Assembly (NCBI RefSeq): GCF_000418325.1 | Contig: NC_021658.1 | Location: 10,864,001 to 10,928,000, forward strand | Direction: 5' to 3' | DNA length: 64,000 nt | Source: Sorangium cellulosum So0157-2 | Lineage (GTDB): Bacteria; Myxococcota_A; Polyangia; Polyangiales; Polyangiaceae | In this document: one piece after another, positions 53,741-63,300 of the stretch | Layout of the letters: every line of letters begins with the position of its first letter | Numbering within the stretch: position 1 is the stretch's first letter | The notes under the pieces: model-generated | The model's database searches: none | Seen by the model: only the letters and a program-made list of their open reading frames with translations | What the model was told of the DNA's origin: nothing | Position numbers and translations under genes: made by a program

Positions 53741-54778
53741 ATGAGCGACCACGACCCCGCGCCGGCGCCGCTCGGCGGGGCCGAGGAGCCTGGCGCCGCG
53801 CCCGCCGGCGACCGCGAGGCCTTCGAGCGCCTGGCCGCCGAGCTCGGCCCGCAGCTGCGCCTGCATTGCTATCGCATCCTGGGCTCGCTGCACGACGCCG
53901 AAGACGCGCTGCAAGAGGGGTTCGTGCGGGCGTGGCGGGCGTTCGACGGCTTCGAGGGGCGCGGCACGCGCAAGGCGTGGCTCTACAAGATCGTGACCAA
54001 CGTCTGCCTCGACCTGGCCTCCCGGCGCAAGCCGCGGGCGCTCTTGCCCGAGGCGAGCGGGCCTTCCGACCCGACGGTGCCGCCTTTGCCGCCCTCGCCC
54101 GAGCCCTGGTGGCTCGAGCCCTGCCCTGAAGCCTGGTCGGTCGAAGAGGCGGTCGGGCCCGAGGCCCGCTTGAGCCGGCGCGAGGGCGTGGCGCTCGCGT
54201 TTCTCGCGGCCATTCAGCTCTTGCCGCCGCGGCAGCGCGCGGTGCTGCTCATGCGTGACGTGCTCGGCTGGTCGGCCGAGGAGACCGCGTCGCTGCTCGA
54301 CGTGACGACCTCGGCGGCCAACAGCCTGCTTTCGCGCGCCCGGGCGACGCTCGAGGCCGAGGCCCCGCTCGCGCGCGAGGCGCCCTGGCAGCCGCCCGAG
54401 GGCGAGGCGGCCGAGCTGCTCGCGCGCTACGTGCGAGCCTGGGAGGCCAACGATCTGACGCTGCTCGCGGCCGTGTTGCGCGAGGACGCCTTCTTGACCA
54501 TGCCGCCCACGCCGACCTGGTACGCGGGGCGCGACGCCATCGTGAGCTTCGCCGCGCACAAGTCTTGCGGCGCGGCGGGCCGGCTGCGCCTTCTGCCCGT
54601 GCGCGCCAACGGGGCGCCGGCCTTCGTGGCCTACCGGCGCGAAGACGACGGCGCCTTCCGCCCGTTGCTGCTCCAGGTGCCGTCGCTCTCGCCCGGGGCG
54701 GTGGCGGCCATCTACACCTTCTTGTTACCGGCGGGCGCCTTCGAGCGCTACGGCGTGCCGGCGCGGCTACCCGGCTGA
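53741..54778 (+). CDS. ECF sigma factor with SnoaL-like C-terminal domain (SigG/SigJ-like)
   Basis: The 345-residue protein has sigma region 2 (LHCYRILGSLHDAEDALQEG; RAWRAFDGFEGRGTRKAWLY) and region 4 (LPPRQRAVLLMRDVLGWSAE; ETASLLDVTTSAANSLLSRA). A C-terminal NTF2/SnoaL-like domain follows (ARYVRAWEANDLTLLAAVLR, then FLTMPPTPTWYAG). Such ECF groups lack a classical anti-sigma gene and use the C-terminal domain to sense a ligand; none is adjacent here. TTG and CTTG codons are more frequent than in neighbours, a weak hint of a different history. Confidence 0.93.
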   Translation: MSDHDPAPAPLGGAEEPGAAPAGDREAFERLAAELGPQLRLHCYRILGSLHDAEDALQEGFVRAWRAFDGFEGRGTRKAWLYKIVTNVCLDLASRRKPRALLPEASGPSDPTVPPLPPSPEPWWLEPCPEAWSVEEAVGPEARLSRREGVALAFLAAIQLLPPRQRAVLLMRDVLGWSAEETASLLDVTTSAANSLLSRARATLEAEAPLAREAPWQPPEGEAAELLARYVRAWEANDLTLLAAVLREDAFLTMPPTPTWYAGRDAIVSFAAHKSCGAAGRLRLLPVRANGAPAFVAYRREDDGAFRPLLLQVPSLSPGAVAAIYTFLLPAGAFERYGVPARLPG

Positions 54779-54952
54779 GGGGCGGGCACCTCGAACACCC
54801 CCGCCTCGCCGGGGTCCTCGGCACAGCCCCTGGGGCGCGCGGAGGGCTCGAAAAAAAGTCTCGGGCGGCCGAACAGTTTTCGCCGCCGGCCCGGTCTCAA
54901 GGGGGAGCGTGCCTCGAAGGATGGGGCACCGACCTCGACAGGAGCGCCGACG

Positions 54953-55579
54953 ATGAAATTTTACGAATTTGCGCCGACCCGATCGATCCGTGTCCGCTGG
55001 ACGCTGCAGGAGCTGGGGGTCGACTTCGAAGCGATCAGCGTCGACCTCAGGGGGGGCGAGCACAACCGGCCCGAATTTCGCAAGATCAACCCCGCCGGCA
55101 AGGTGCCTGTGCTCGTCGACGGAGACCTCGTGGTCACCGAGTCGGTGGCGATCGTGCTTTATCTCGCAGAGAAGTACCCACAAAAGCACCTTTTGCCGAC
55201 CGATCTACGGCAGCGGACCGAGCTCAACCGCTGGCTCTTGTTCACCGTGACCGAGCTCGAGCAGCCGCTCTGGCGCATCGCCCGGCACCGCTCGCTCTAC
55301 CCCGAGGCGCTGCGCCTGCCCGCCGACATCGACCTCGCCAGCCGCGAGTTCAAAGCGATGGCCACGGTGCTCGAGGAGCACATGCGGGGCCGCCAGTTCG
55401 TCGTGGGCGACGGCGTCACCGTCGCCGACTTCGTGCTCGCCTACACGCTCGACTGGGGCAACGAGGCCAAGCTGCTGGGCGATTGTCCCGGACTTCTCTC
55501 TTATATGGAGCGAATGTACGCCCGCCCCAACGCGCCGCCGCGCATCGCACAGGCCCTGGCGAGCATCGCGGCCAAGTAG
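54953..55579 (+). CDS. Glutathione S-transferase family protein
   Basis: The 208-residue protein has the thioredoxin-like N-domain (MKFYEFAPTRSIRVRWTLQE) and the cis-Pro/glutathione site GKVPVLVDGD...TESVAIVLYLAEKY. A helical C-domain follows (VTVADFVLAYTLDWGNEA, the N-capping box region). It probably conjugates glutathione to an electrophile or acts as a reductase. An obvious catalytic Ser or Cys near residue 9-10 is not clear; S11 is the nearest candidate. It may be co-expressed with the sigma factor 174 bases upstream. Confidence 0.93.
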   Translation: MKFYEFAPTRSIRVRWTLQELGVDFEAISVDLRGGEHNRPEFRKINPAGKVPVLVDGDLVVTESVAIVLYLAEKYPQKHLLPTDLRQRTELNRWLLFTVTELEQPLWRIARHRSLYPEALRLPADIDLASREFKAMATVLEEHMRGRQFVVGDGVTVADFVLAYTLDWGNEAKLLGDCPGLLSYMERMYARPNAPPRIAQALASIAAK

Positions 55580-55591
55580 CCGTTAGACCGT

Positions 55592-55940
55592 AACCGCCCA
55601 CCCCTCGCCCTGGTCGTGGCCAGTTGCGGCTCTCGCCGGAATGCCTCTCTGTCGATCGCCGGACCGGACTGCGGATCGTCGACGATAGACAGCAGTTCCT
55701 TGACGCTGGGCAGCCTCCAGTCGGTGTAGTCTGCAAGGTTGAGCTTTTCGCAGTATGCGAGCGCGTCGCTCCAGCTGAACGTGGTGAGTGAGGCACCGCG
55801 TTGCCCCAATAGACCCGTCGAACGATCCAGCGCCCATTCCTCGTCGGCCGATATATCGGCCGACGAGATCCACTTCTCGCCACCTACACACAGCGCCAGT
55901 GCCTTGGCCGTACCGTCCCTGGGGGCGGAGTAGAGAAGCG
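55592..55940 (-). pseudogene. Remnant of a DUF1566-domain protein
   Basis: In one minus-strand frame the sequence reads DRSTGLLGQRGA, TFSWSDALAYCEKLNLA, DWRLPSVKELLSIVDD and GPAIDREAF, a clear DUF1566/Lcl-type domain. It then degenerates instead of continuing to the expected YWSS block. The upstream part holds SAPRDGTAKALALCVGGEKW but no signal peptide or good start. A 28-bp perfect palindrome interrupts the domain before WALDR. I call it a broken, truncated gene; DUF1566 genes in myxobacteria normally encode surface lipoproteins. Confidence 0.75.
55840..55867. repeat. 28-bp perfect palindrome in the DUF1566 remnant
   Basis: CTCGTCGGCCGATA (55840-55853) is followed directly by its exact reverse complement (55854-55867), with TAT/ATA at the centre. 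It is in frame in the remnant and encodes SADISADE, which is not part of the DUF1566 pattern. It looks like an inserted palindromic element or a strong operator. Confidence 0.85.
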
Positions 55941-55968
55941 CTTCGCTGGCGAGCACGCCCCCGGCGGC

Positions 55969-56020
55969 TGTCCGGAGCCTCCGATGAATTGAAATATTGA
56001 AACTCAAACCCGAGCCTGTC
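55969..56020. repeat. Dispersed repeat copy B
   Basis: This segment shares TGTCCGGAG, TGAATTGAAAT, TCAAACC and GCCTGTC, in the same order and orientation, with 53503-53548. It has six or seven extra bases in the AT-rich core. The stretch from here to 56237 holds no gene. Confidence 0.6.
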
Positions 56021-56237
56021 GCGAGCGGGCTCTGATGTAAAATTTCACTCCAGCCCGCGGTCCAAGCGCGGTGCCCGTGCAGCCGCCGCGCTAGGCACGC
56101 CCTCGACGCGCGATCCCCAGGCGACGACATCCACGGCAGACCGTGATCCCGCTGCCGCACCGGCGCCTCGGCCGGCACACCACGGCACACATTCCACGAA
56201 GGCCAGCTCGCGCCGCCTTAGCCCCGGGGCCGCGCGA

Positions 56238-58499
56238 TCAGCGGGCGACGATGTCCTTCATCCAGGCGACATCGTCGGGCGTCGCCCCCACGATCTCGCC
56301 GGCCCACTGCTCGTCGGTCATGCGCTCGAAATTCCCGGTGATCTTCTCGAAATACGACGACACGAGCCCCACGTACGCGCGCGGCGTGCCGCACGGGTCG
56401 GCGGTGACGACCATGAGCCGCGGCAGGCCGGTGCCCACGTGCAGCACGCGGCCGACCATCGCCCCGAGCTCGTCGGTCGGCTGGGTGTGCACGTCGGCGA
56501 TCGTCGGGTCCTGGCTCGCGCCGAGGACGGGCTGGTAGAAGAGATCGGCATACCAGCCCTCGACGCCCTCGGGCGAGCCGCAGCCGTACTGGATCCGGAC
56601 GGCCTGGTTGATGAAGGCGAGGTGCTCCTCGGTGAGGGGCAGCCCGGCGCGCTGGTTCTCCGCCATCTCGCCGAGCGTCGTCGCGACGCCCTGCAGCCGC
56701 GCGAAGTACGCCGACAGCGCCGTCTCGATCGCGGGAAAGGCCGATAGATCGAGCGACTCGACGATCCTGCCGCCGTGCTCGGCCAGCTCGGCGATCCGCG
56801 CGTAGAACGCCGGGTACGGGTCGACGTAGGCGTCCGGGAACTCGCACGTGGTGCCGCCCGTGTACGACTGCTTGGCGTAGAGGATCGTGTCGTGCCGGAG
56901 CTCGGCCCAGGAAGCGAGCTGCGTGTTCAGCAGGCGCCGGCCCCACGCCTCGGTCTTCGCCACCCCGGGCAGCCCCTCGGCCTCGGCGAGCGCCCGCGAC
57001 GGCGACAGCTCGCGCAGCGCGCCGAGCCAGCGGTTGTAGAGGTTCTTGCCCCAGAAATCGGCCGGGTGCGCGTCGACGAGCACGCGCATCATGTGCAGGT
57101 CGGGCGCGTAGGAGAACTGCCCGAGCTCGGGCGCGAGCAGGAGGCCCGCGTGGTCGTTGCCGAGCGCGGCGAAGCCCACGTCGAGCGGGCTCGGCATCAT
57201 GCGCTTGACGGCGCCGCCCTGCACCCGGTCGTAGACCACGTTCGAGAAGACGTGCGAGTCGACGACATACCGCTGGCCGAGCAGCGCGAAGCTCGCCGAC
57301 AGGGGCAGCGTGCCCTTGTCGAGGCCGTTGATCATGATGTGGCTCGAGATCCGCTGCGTCCCGTAGCCCTTCTTCCCGACGACCGCGACGATCGCGTCGT
57401 CCGCGACGTCGGCGAGGCCGGCGGCGTCGTCGAGGCCGAGGTCCGCGAGCAAGGCGTCGAGCTCGGGGAGCGTCATAGTGTCGCTCTCGCCGACGAACGC
57501 CTGGATCGCGTCGTCGATGCGCGTGTAACGGTCGAGGGTCTTCCCCTCGGCGAGGGCGCGCAGCGCGTACGCGCCCTCGAGCTGCCGCCGGTGGAAGACC
57601 TGCTCGCCGTTCTCCTGGGTCTCGAGGAAGCGGAAATCCACGCGGCCGAGCCACATCATGCTGCGGAAGTAGCGCCCGAGCTCGGGCGTGTCGGCGTAGT
57701 GGCCGCGCGGCTCGAACTGGGAGAAGTCCATGAGCCGATCGACGCCGAAGAGGCGCACCTCGCCCACGCCCTGGTGGGCCCTGGCGCCCGCCACGAGCTC
57801 GTCGATCTTCGCCGCGTCGGCGCCCGCGACGGGCGCGACGGGCTCGTCGTTCAGGAGCGCGAGCGCCACGGCCGTGAAGAGGTCGGCGTCGGCGCGCGCC
57901 TCGGCGCCGAGCTCGCCGCCCGCGCCCGCGGCGAGCCGCGCCCGCATCTCCTCGAGCATCGCCCCGAGCTCGGAGGACAGCGAGGCGACCTCCAGGAGCT
58001 TCAAGATCGCGTCGTAGGAGCGGTGGACCGCGTACAGGATGGAGTCGGCCGACACGTAGAGCGGCAGGTCGAGCGCGTAGATGCTCTCGTAGCCGTACAC
58101 GAAGGTCGGGAAGGTCCGCTTCTCCGAGATGACGAAGCCGTTCGCGGACAGCTTCGCGAGCTCGTCGTCGTCGAGCCGGAACGTGGAGCCCTGGATCAGC
58201 GACAGGTTGTCGGCGTCCGCGGGCGCGTACGAGAGGCCCGACGCGAAGTCGACGCGGTACTTCGAGGCGAAATCCGCGGCGGTCATGCGCGCCGAGGACT
58301 CCCGCTCCTCGAGCAGCGCGCCGAGCTCCGCCTGCTGCTCGGGCCCGAGCGGCGCTGACGGCGACGTCGGCGATGGCGATGGCGGCTGCTCCGACGGCGC
58401 ACCGCCGGCGTCGGACCGAGGCGGGCCCTCGCTGGAGCAGCCGCCGGCGAGGGCCAGGAGGAGCGGGACGATGGAAACGTGAAGGGACGTCCTGAGCAT
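56238..58499 (-). CDS. DUF3160-domain lipoprotein
   Basis: ATG 58499 follows AAAGGGGAA. The 753-residue product has a signal peptide with lipobox LAGGC, a Pro/Ser/Thr-rich linker and a long DUF3160 domain: LYVSADSILYAVHRSYDAIL, PLSASFALLGQRYVVDSHV, YNRWLGALREL and CGTPRAYVGLVSSYFEK. DUF3160 proteins are large outer-surface lipoproteins of unknown function, numerous in myxobacteria. It is probably displayed on the cell surface. The gene stands alone; the PAS-STAS gene ends 101 bases upstream of it on the same strand. Confidence 0.92.
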   Translation of the reverse strand: MLRTSLHVSIVPLLLALAGGCSSEGPPRSDAGGAPSEQPPSPSPTSPSAPLGPEQQAELGALLEERESSARMTAADFASKYRVDFASGLSYAPADADNLSLIQGSTFRLDDDELAKLSANGFVISEKRTFPTFVYGYESIYALDLPLYVSADSILYAVHRSYDAILKLLEVASLSSELGAMLEEMRARLAAGAGGELGAEARADADLFTAVALALLNDEPVAPVAGADAAKIDELVAGARAHQGVGEVRLFGVDRLMDFSQFEPRGHYADTPELGRYFRSMMWLGRVDFRFLETQENGEQVFHRRQLEGAYALRALAEGKTLDRYTRIDDAIQAFVGESDTMTLPELDALLADLGLDDAAGLADVADDAIVAVVGKKGYGTQRISSHIMINGLDKGTLPLSASFALLGQRYVVDSHVFSNVVYDRVQGGAVKRMMPSPLDVGFAALGNDHAGLLLAPELGQFSYAPDLHMMRVLVDAHPADFWGKNLYNRWLGALRELSPSRALAEAEGLPGVAKTEAWGRRLLNTQLASWAELRHDTILYAKQSYTGGTTCEFPDAYVDPYPAFYARIAELAEHGGRIVESLDLSAFPAIETALSAYFARLQGVATTLGEMAENQRAGLPLTEEHLAFINQAVRIQYGCGSPEGVEGWYADLFYQPVLGASQDPTIADVHTQPTDELGAMVGRVLHVGTGLPRLMVVTADPCGTPRAYVGLVSSYFEKITGNFERMTDEQWAGEIVGATPDDVAWMKDIVAR

Positions 58500-58599
58500 C
58501 GTGTTCCCCTTTCGGAGCGCGCCTCCCCGGAGGCGCGGCGAGCCCGACGCGGGCAAGGACGATGCCGGGCTCGCCGGCGCGGCCTCGTGGCCTGTCAGG

Positions 58600-59706
58600 T
58601 CACGCCGGCTTCGGCTTCTGGAGCTGCTTCATGGCGTATCCGATGCCGGTCTGCAGCGAGCCGAACGTGTAAATGCCGCCGAGGTTGAACTCGAGCTCCA
58701 TGAGCGCCACCGCGACCTCCGGCCGGATGCCGGTCAGCACCACCTGGGCGCCGAGGAGCTTCACCGCCTTCACCGCGTTGACGATGCCCTGCACCGCCCG
58801 CGCGTCGATCTTCCGCACGCCGGTGATGTCGATGATGACGATCCGCGCCTCGCGCGCCACGACGCCGTTGAGCAGCGTCTCCATGATCTGGGTCGAGCGG
58901 CGATCGTCCACGGAGCCGATCACCGGCATGGCCAGGATCTGATCCGCGATCGGCATGAGCGGCGTCGAGAGCTCCTCGAGCAGGAGCGCCTGGGTCTGCA
59001 CCACCTGCTCGAGGCGCTGGCGCTCCTCCTCCTCGAGGCGCTTGCGCTCGGTGAGATCGCGCGCGACGCAGACGAGCCCCTGGCTCTCCCCGAGGCCGCC
59101 GGTGATGACGGAGGTGGAGAGGGAGACAGGGACGACCTCCCCCGTCTTCTTCTGGAACGCCGTCTCCTCCAGGAGGACGCTGCTCTCGTCGTCGCCCATG
59201 ACGCAGGGGAACGCGCCCGGAAAGATGGTGCTGGCGGGCGCGCCGACGAGCTCCTCGGCGGTGTAGGCCGACAGGCGGCACGCCGCGCTGTTCACGCTGG
59301 TGATGGAGCCCGCCTTGTCCACGACGACGAGCAGATCGCTCATCGACTGGAGGATGTTGTCGACGTACTCCTTGGACACCACCCTGGAGGCGAGCTCCTC
59401 GGCCACCATGTTCAGGCCGAGCGCGAGCGCGTCCCAGGCGTCGCCTCGATCGCTGACCTCCGCCCGCTTCGTGAAGTCGAACGACACGATGGAGTTGAGC
59501 ATCACCATGATGTCGTTGAGCCGGCGCTCCTGCCGCTCCTCCCTCGCCCGCCGCTCGATCATCTCCTCTACCAGCGCCTCGGCGGCGCGCTTCGCCAGGT
59601 CGAAGCTGGCCTCGCCCGGGGCCTCGCCCAGCGCCGGAGTCGCCCCGAGGAGGATCGAGCAGAGCTCGGCAACACGAGAGTCGGTCGACGGCTCTCCTTC
59701 GCTCAC
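58600..59706 (-). CDS. PAS-STAS signalling protein (RsbR-like)
   Basis: GTG 59706 overlaps the upstream stop (GTGA), giving 368 residues. A helical N-terminus is followed by a PAS domain (about 115-230: ILQSMSDLLVVVDKAGSITS; GLVCVARDLTERKRLEEEE), a short coiled coil and a STAS domain (TPLMPIADQILAMPVIGSVD; RIVIIDITGVRKIDARAVQG). This is the RsbR/stressosome-type layout without a globin or kinase. The ITGVRKID position may correspond to the phosphorylatable T/S of STAS proteins, but a residue is not certain. It pairs with the small protein encoded upstream. Confidence 0.9.
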   Translation of the reverse strand: MSEGEPSTDSRVAELCSILLGATPALGEAPGEASFDLAKRAAEALVEEMIERRAREERQERRLNDIMVMLNSIVSFDFTKRAEVSDRGDAWDALALGLNMVAEELASRVVSKEYVDNILQSMSDLLVVVDKAGSITSVNSAACRLSAYTAEELVGAPASTIFPGAFPCVMGDDESSVLLEETAFQKKTGEVVPVSLSTSVITGGLGESQGLVCVARDLTERKRLEEEERQRLEQVVQTQALLLEELSTPLMPIADQILAMPVIGSVDDRRSTQIMETLLNGVVAREARIVIIDITGVRKIDARAVQGIVNAVKAVKLLGAQVVLTGIRPEVAVALMELEFNLGGIYTFGSLQTGIGYAMKQLQKPKPA

Positions 59707-60110
59707 GAGCGGAACCCTTTCAACCACTCGACCGCGGCCGCCTCGTCGGAGAAGATCTTGTACGGTTTGGCGCGCTTGCCCTGGATCGCGCTGAAGACCG
59801 CCAGCCAGATGTTCGCGATGGTCGTGCTCAAGGGCGAGTCGGCCAGCATCGCCACAGCAGGCCAGCTCGCCGTCGCCTCGGGGCTTCCATAGAAGGACCG
59901 GGCGTCGCGCTCGATCACCTTCACGTGGGTGAGATCGACGAGCACCGGCCGCCGCAAGCCGCCGATGACCGAGTTGATAGCAGCGATGACCTCCCGGGCG
60001 ATCTCGAGCGTCTGGTGGGTCCCTGGCGCGAACTCGACCCGCACAATCCCGTTCGCATCGTCAAGCCAGACCCTCCCCGACGAGAAGGTTACCGCCGTGC
60101 TGTTCTCCAT
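59703..60110 (-). CDS. STAS-like protein coupled to the PAS-STAS gene
   Basis: ATG 60110 follows GAGGAGGACA, giving 135 residues. The beta-alpha pattern GIVRVEFAPGTHQTLEIARE, then RPVLVDLTHVKVIERDARSF and WLAVFSAIQGKRAKPYKIFSD fits a STAS-like or DUF7793-type domain. The stop overlaps the GTG of the PAS-STAS gene, so the pair is made together and probably forms a partner-switching module. The kinase/phosphatase that would act on it is not in the window. Confidence 0.85.
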   Translation of the reverse strand: MENSTAVTFSSGRVWLDDANGIVRVEFAPGTHQTLEIAREVIAAINSVIGGLRRPVLVDLTHVKVIERDARSFYGSPEATASWPAVAMLADSPLSTTIANIWLAVFSAIQGKRAKPYKIFSDEAAAVEWLKGFRS

Positions 60111-60359
60111 CCCTGTCCTCCTCACGCCGGCTGACCGCTCGAACGAGACAACCCAGCCGTGGCGCACCAGAGCGGCGGCTCCGCCCAGGTTGCCCCCCTG
60201 ATCTCCTATCGTAATTCGATCGGGGCGTGTAGGGTTTCATTGCAGACACACCGGGAACGGCGGCGCAGCTGCACACCCGAGCAGACGCCGGGCGAAGGCT
60301 CACAGCGGCGTCCGATGTGCTCCGATCTGCCCTCTGCAGGCCTGACCGTCCCGCTCGCC

Positions 60360-63300
60360 TCAGCGGGAGCAGACGTCCGCGGCCAGCAAGCGCTCCCTGA
60401 GCCGCTCTGCCAGGACCCGGACGTGAGGCTCCCGGAGCATCGTGTGGTGAGATCCCGGGACTTCATGGATCTCGATCGGCTGTGACGAGATCCCAGCCAT
60501 GGGCTGATAGAGGGCCCCGTAGGGCTCCGTCACCGGACCGAAGGGGCCGGGCGGCGGCTGCTGCGCTGCCCGGAAATAGACCACGCGACCCCCATAACAG
60601 GGCATCGCGTAGGAGCGCGAGGCCCGCCCGTGCGCCGCCCCGAGCCGCTTGACCGCATCGGCGAAGCCGGGCGCCACGCCGCGCGCTGCGCCGAGGACGA
60701 GCTCCGTCAGCTCACCCTCGTCGAGCCGGCGGAGCTCATCGTACGCCATCCCGGGGCGGGCCATCCTCGCGGTCTCGACGAGCTGCCACAGCCGGCGCTC
60801 ACGGGTGCTCGGGATCGCGATGTAGCCATCGATCATGGCCAGCAACGCGACGCGCTCGCCGCACCGCGCGAGCTGGTGCGCCATCTCGAACGCGACGAGC
60901 CCGCCGAGGGACCAGCCGCCGAGCAGGTAGGGGCCAGCCGGCTTCACGGACCGGATGGCCTCGAGATAACGCGCGGCCATGTCCTCGATCCGCTCATCGG
61001 GCGCAGCGCCGTCGTCCAGCCCGACGGCCTGGAGGCCGTAGAAGGGCCGCTCCGTTCCCAGGTGGCGGGCGAGCTCGGTGTAGCAGAGCACCGGCCCGCC
61101 GAACGGGTGGACACAGAAGAACGGCGATCCCTCGCCGCCGGGCTGGATCGCGACGAGCGGCGACGTCGGTCGCGCTCCGCCATCCTGCCGACCGCGCTCG
61201 CCGCCCGGCGGCGCGGGCAAGCTCAGCGCGTCCAGCGCGCGCTCGGCGAGCGCCGCGACGGTCGGATGCTCGAGCAGCAGGTTGACCGGCAGCTTGATGT
61301 CGAGGCCCTGCGCGATCCGGTCGCGGAGCTCCAGGCTCATCAGCGAGTCGAGCCCGAGGTCGAGCAGGCTCGCGCCCGGCGCGATCCTCTCCGGAGCGTC
61401 CAGCCCCAGCGTCTGCGCCGCGGAGGTCTTCAGCCACCCCTCGAGCACCCGCCGGCGCTCGTCGGGCGTCACCGCCCTGAGGCGCTCGACCAGGGCGACC
61501 GGCGCCGGCGCGCCCACGTCGACCGCCGCCGGCGCGCCGCCGGACGCGCGCGGCGCGACCGGGGCGTCCGGCGCCTCCGGTCGCTCGCGCTGGATCCAGT
61601 GCCGCGTCCGCTGCCAGGCATACGTCGGCAACGAGACGCAGCGCCCTCCGGCCGGATAGAGGCGCTGCCAGGCGACGGCCTGGCCGTGCGCGTGGAGCGC
61701 CCCGAGCGACTGCAGCAGGCACCGCCGCGCCGGGAGCTCTCGCCGGAGCGAGGAGACCGCATGAGCGTCCGCCCCCCGCGCGGAGAAGCACTGCCGGAGG
61801 TGGCCGGCGAGGACGGGATGCGGGCCGACCTCGAGGAAGATCCGGTACCCCGCGGCCAGCGCCGCGTCCACGGCGCCCGCGAACCGCACCCGCTCCCTCA
61901 TGTTCCTCGCCCAGTACGCCGGATCGAGCTCGCTCCCCGCGACCGGCGCGCCGGTCACCGTGCTGAACAGGGGCAGCGCCGCGCTCCGGGGAGAGAGCCC
62001 GGAGAGCGCGGCCTCGAGCTCGCGATCCAGCGGCGCCATCTGCGCGCTGTGGAAGGCGTGGCTCACCGGGAGCAGGCGGCAATCCACCCCCTCCCCGCGC
62101 AGGCGGCGCAGCACGTCCGCGAGCGCCGCCTCGTCGCCAGCCAGCACGGCCGAGCGCGGATCGTTGACGGCCGCGATGGCGAGGCGATCGCCCGCGCCCT
62201 CGAGGAGGCGCGCCGCCTCGTCGGCGGGCACCGCGACGAGGGCCATCTTCCCGAGCCCCTTCGTCCGCTGCATCAGGCGCCCGCGCAGCACCACCAGCCG
62301 GACGGCGTCCTCCAGGCTCAGGACGCCCGCGACGTGCGCGGCCGCGATCTCGCCGACGCTGTGCCCGATGACCGCGCCGGGCCGGACGTCCAGCGATCGC
62401 CAGAGCTCGGCCATCGCCACCTGGACGGCGAGGAGCGCCGGCTGCGCCACCTCGGTCTCCTGGAGGCGCGAGGTCGCCTCGGGCGCGTCGAGCTCGTCGA
62501 GGAGCGACCAGCCGGCGTGGCGCCGCACGAGCGCGTCGCAGGCCTCGAGCGCGGCGCGGTAGCTCGGCTCCTCCGCGAACAGCTCGCGGTGCATGCCGGC
62601 CCACTGCGATCCCTGCCCCGAGAACACGAAGGCCACCCGGACCCGCGCTCCCGGCTCCGCGACGCTCCGGGTCGCCCCCGGGGGCGCCTGCCCCTCGACG
62701 CAGGCGTCGAGCGACGCCGCGAGCTCCTCCCGGGAGCTCCCCACCACGGCCAGGCGATGGCTGTGGTGGCTCCGCCGGACGCTCGCCGTGTAGGCGATGT
62801 CCGCGAGGCGCGGGGACGCGTCCGTGACAGGCTCGCGCAGGAGATCGCGGAACGCCCGCGCGGCCGCGAGGAGCGCCTCCGGGGTCCTCGCCGAGAGGGG
62901 CAAGAGCACGACCTTCGCCTCGCCCGCGGAGGCGGCGGCGCTCGGCGGCGCCTCCTCCAGGATCATGTGCGCGTTGGTCCCGCTCAGGCCGAACGCGCTC
63001 ACGCCGGCGAGGCGCGCGGCGCCGCCCGCCTTCCACGCGAGCTTGCGCGTGGGGATGGCGAGCGACGTGCCCTCCAGCTTGATGCGCGGGTTGAGCGCCC
63101 TGAAGTGGAGGTTCGCCGGGATGGCGCCGTGCTGGAGGGCGAGCACCGCCTTGATCAACCCCGCCACGCCGGCGGCCGCCTCGAGGTGACCGATGTTCGT
63201 CTTCACCGCCCCGAGCACACACGCGGCCTCGGTCGCGCGCGGCCTCCCCACGACGTGCGCGAGCGCCTCGACCTCGATCGGATCGCCGAGCGAGGTCCCC

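Noticed and set aside
53741..55579. Complete mobile island with integrase
   Set aside because: Bracketing repeats and slight codon differences are present, but no integrase, transposase or tRNA attachment site is seen.
60111..60359. Regulatory site for the polyketide synthase
   Set aside because: The stretch lies downstream of the synthase, and upstream of the STAS gene; no clear operator or hairpin was found.
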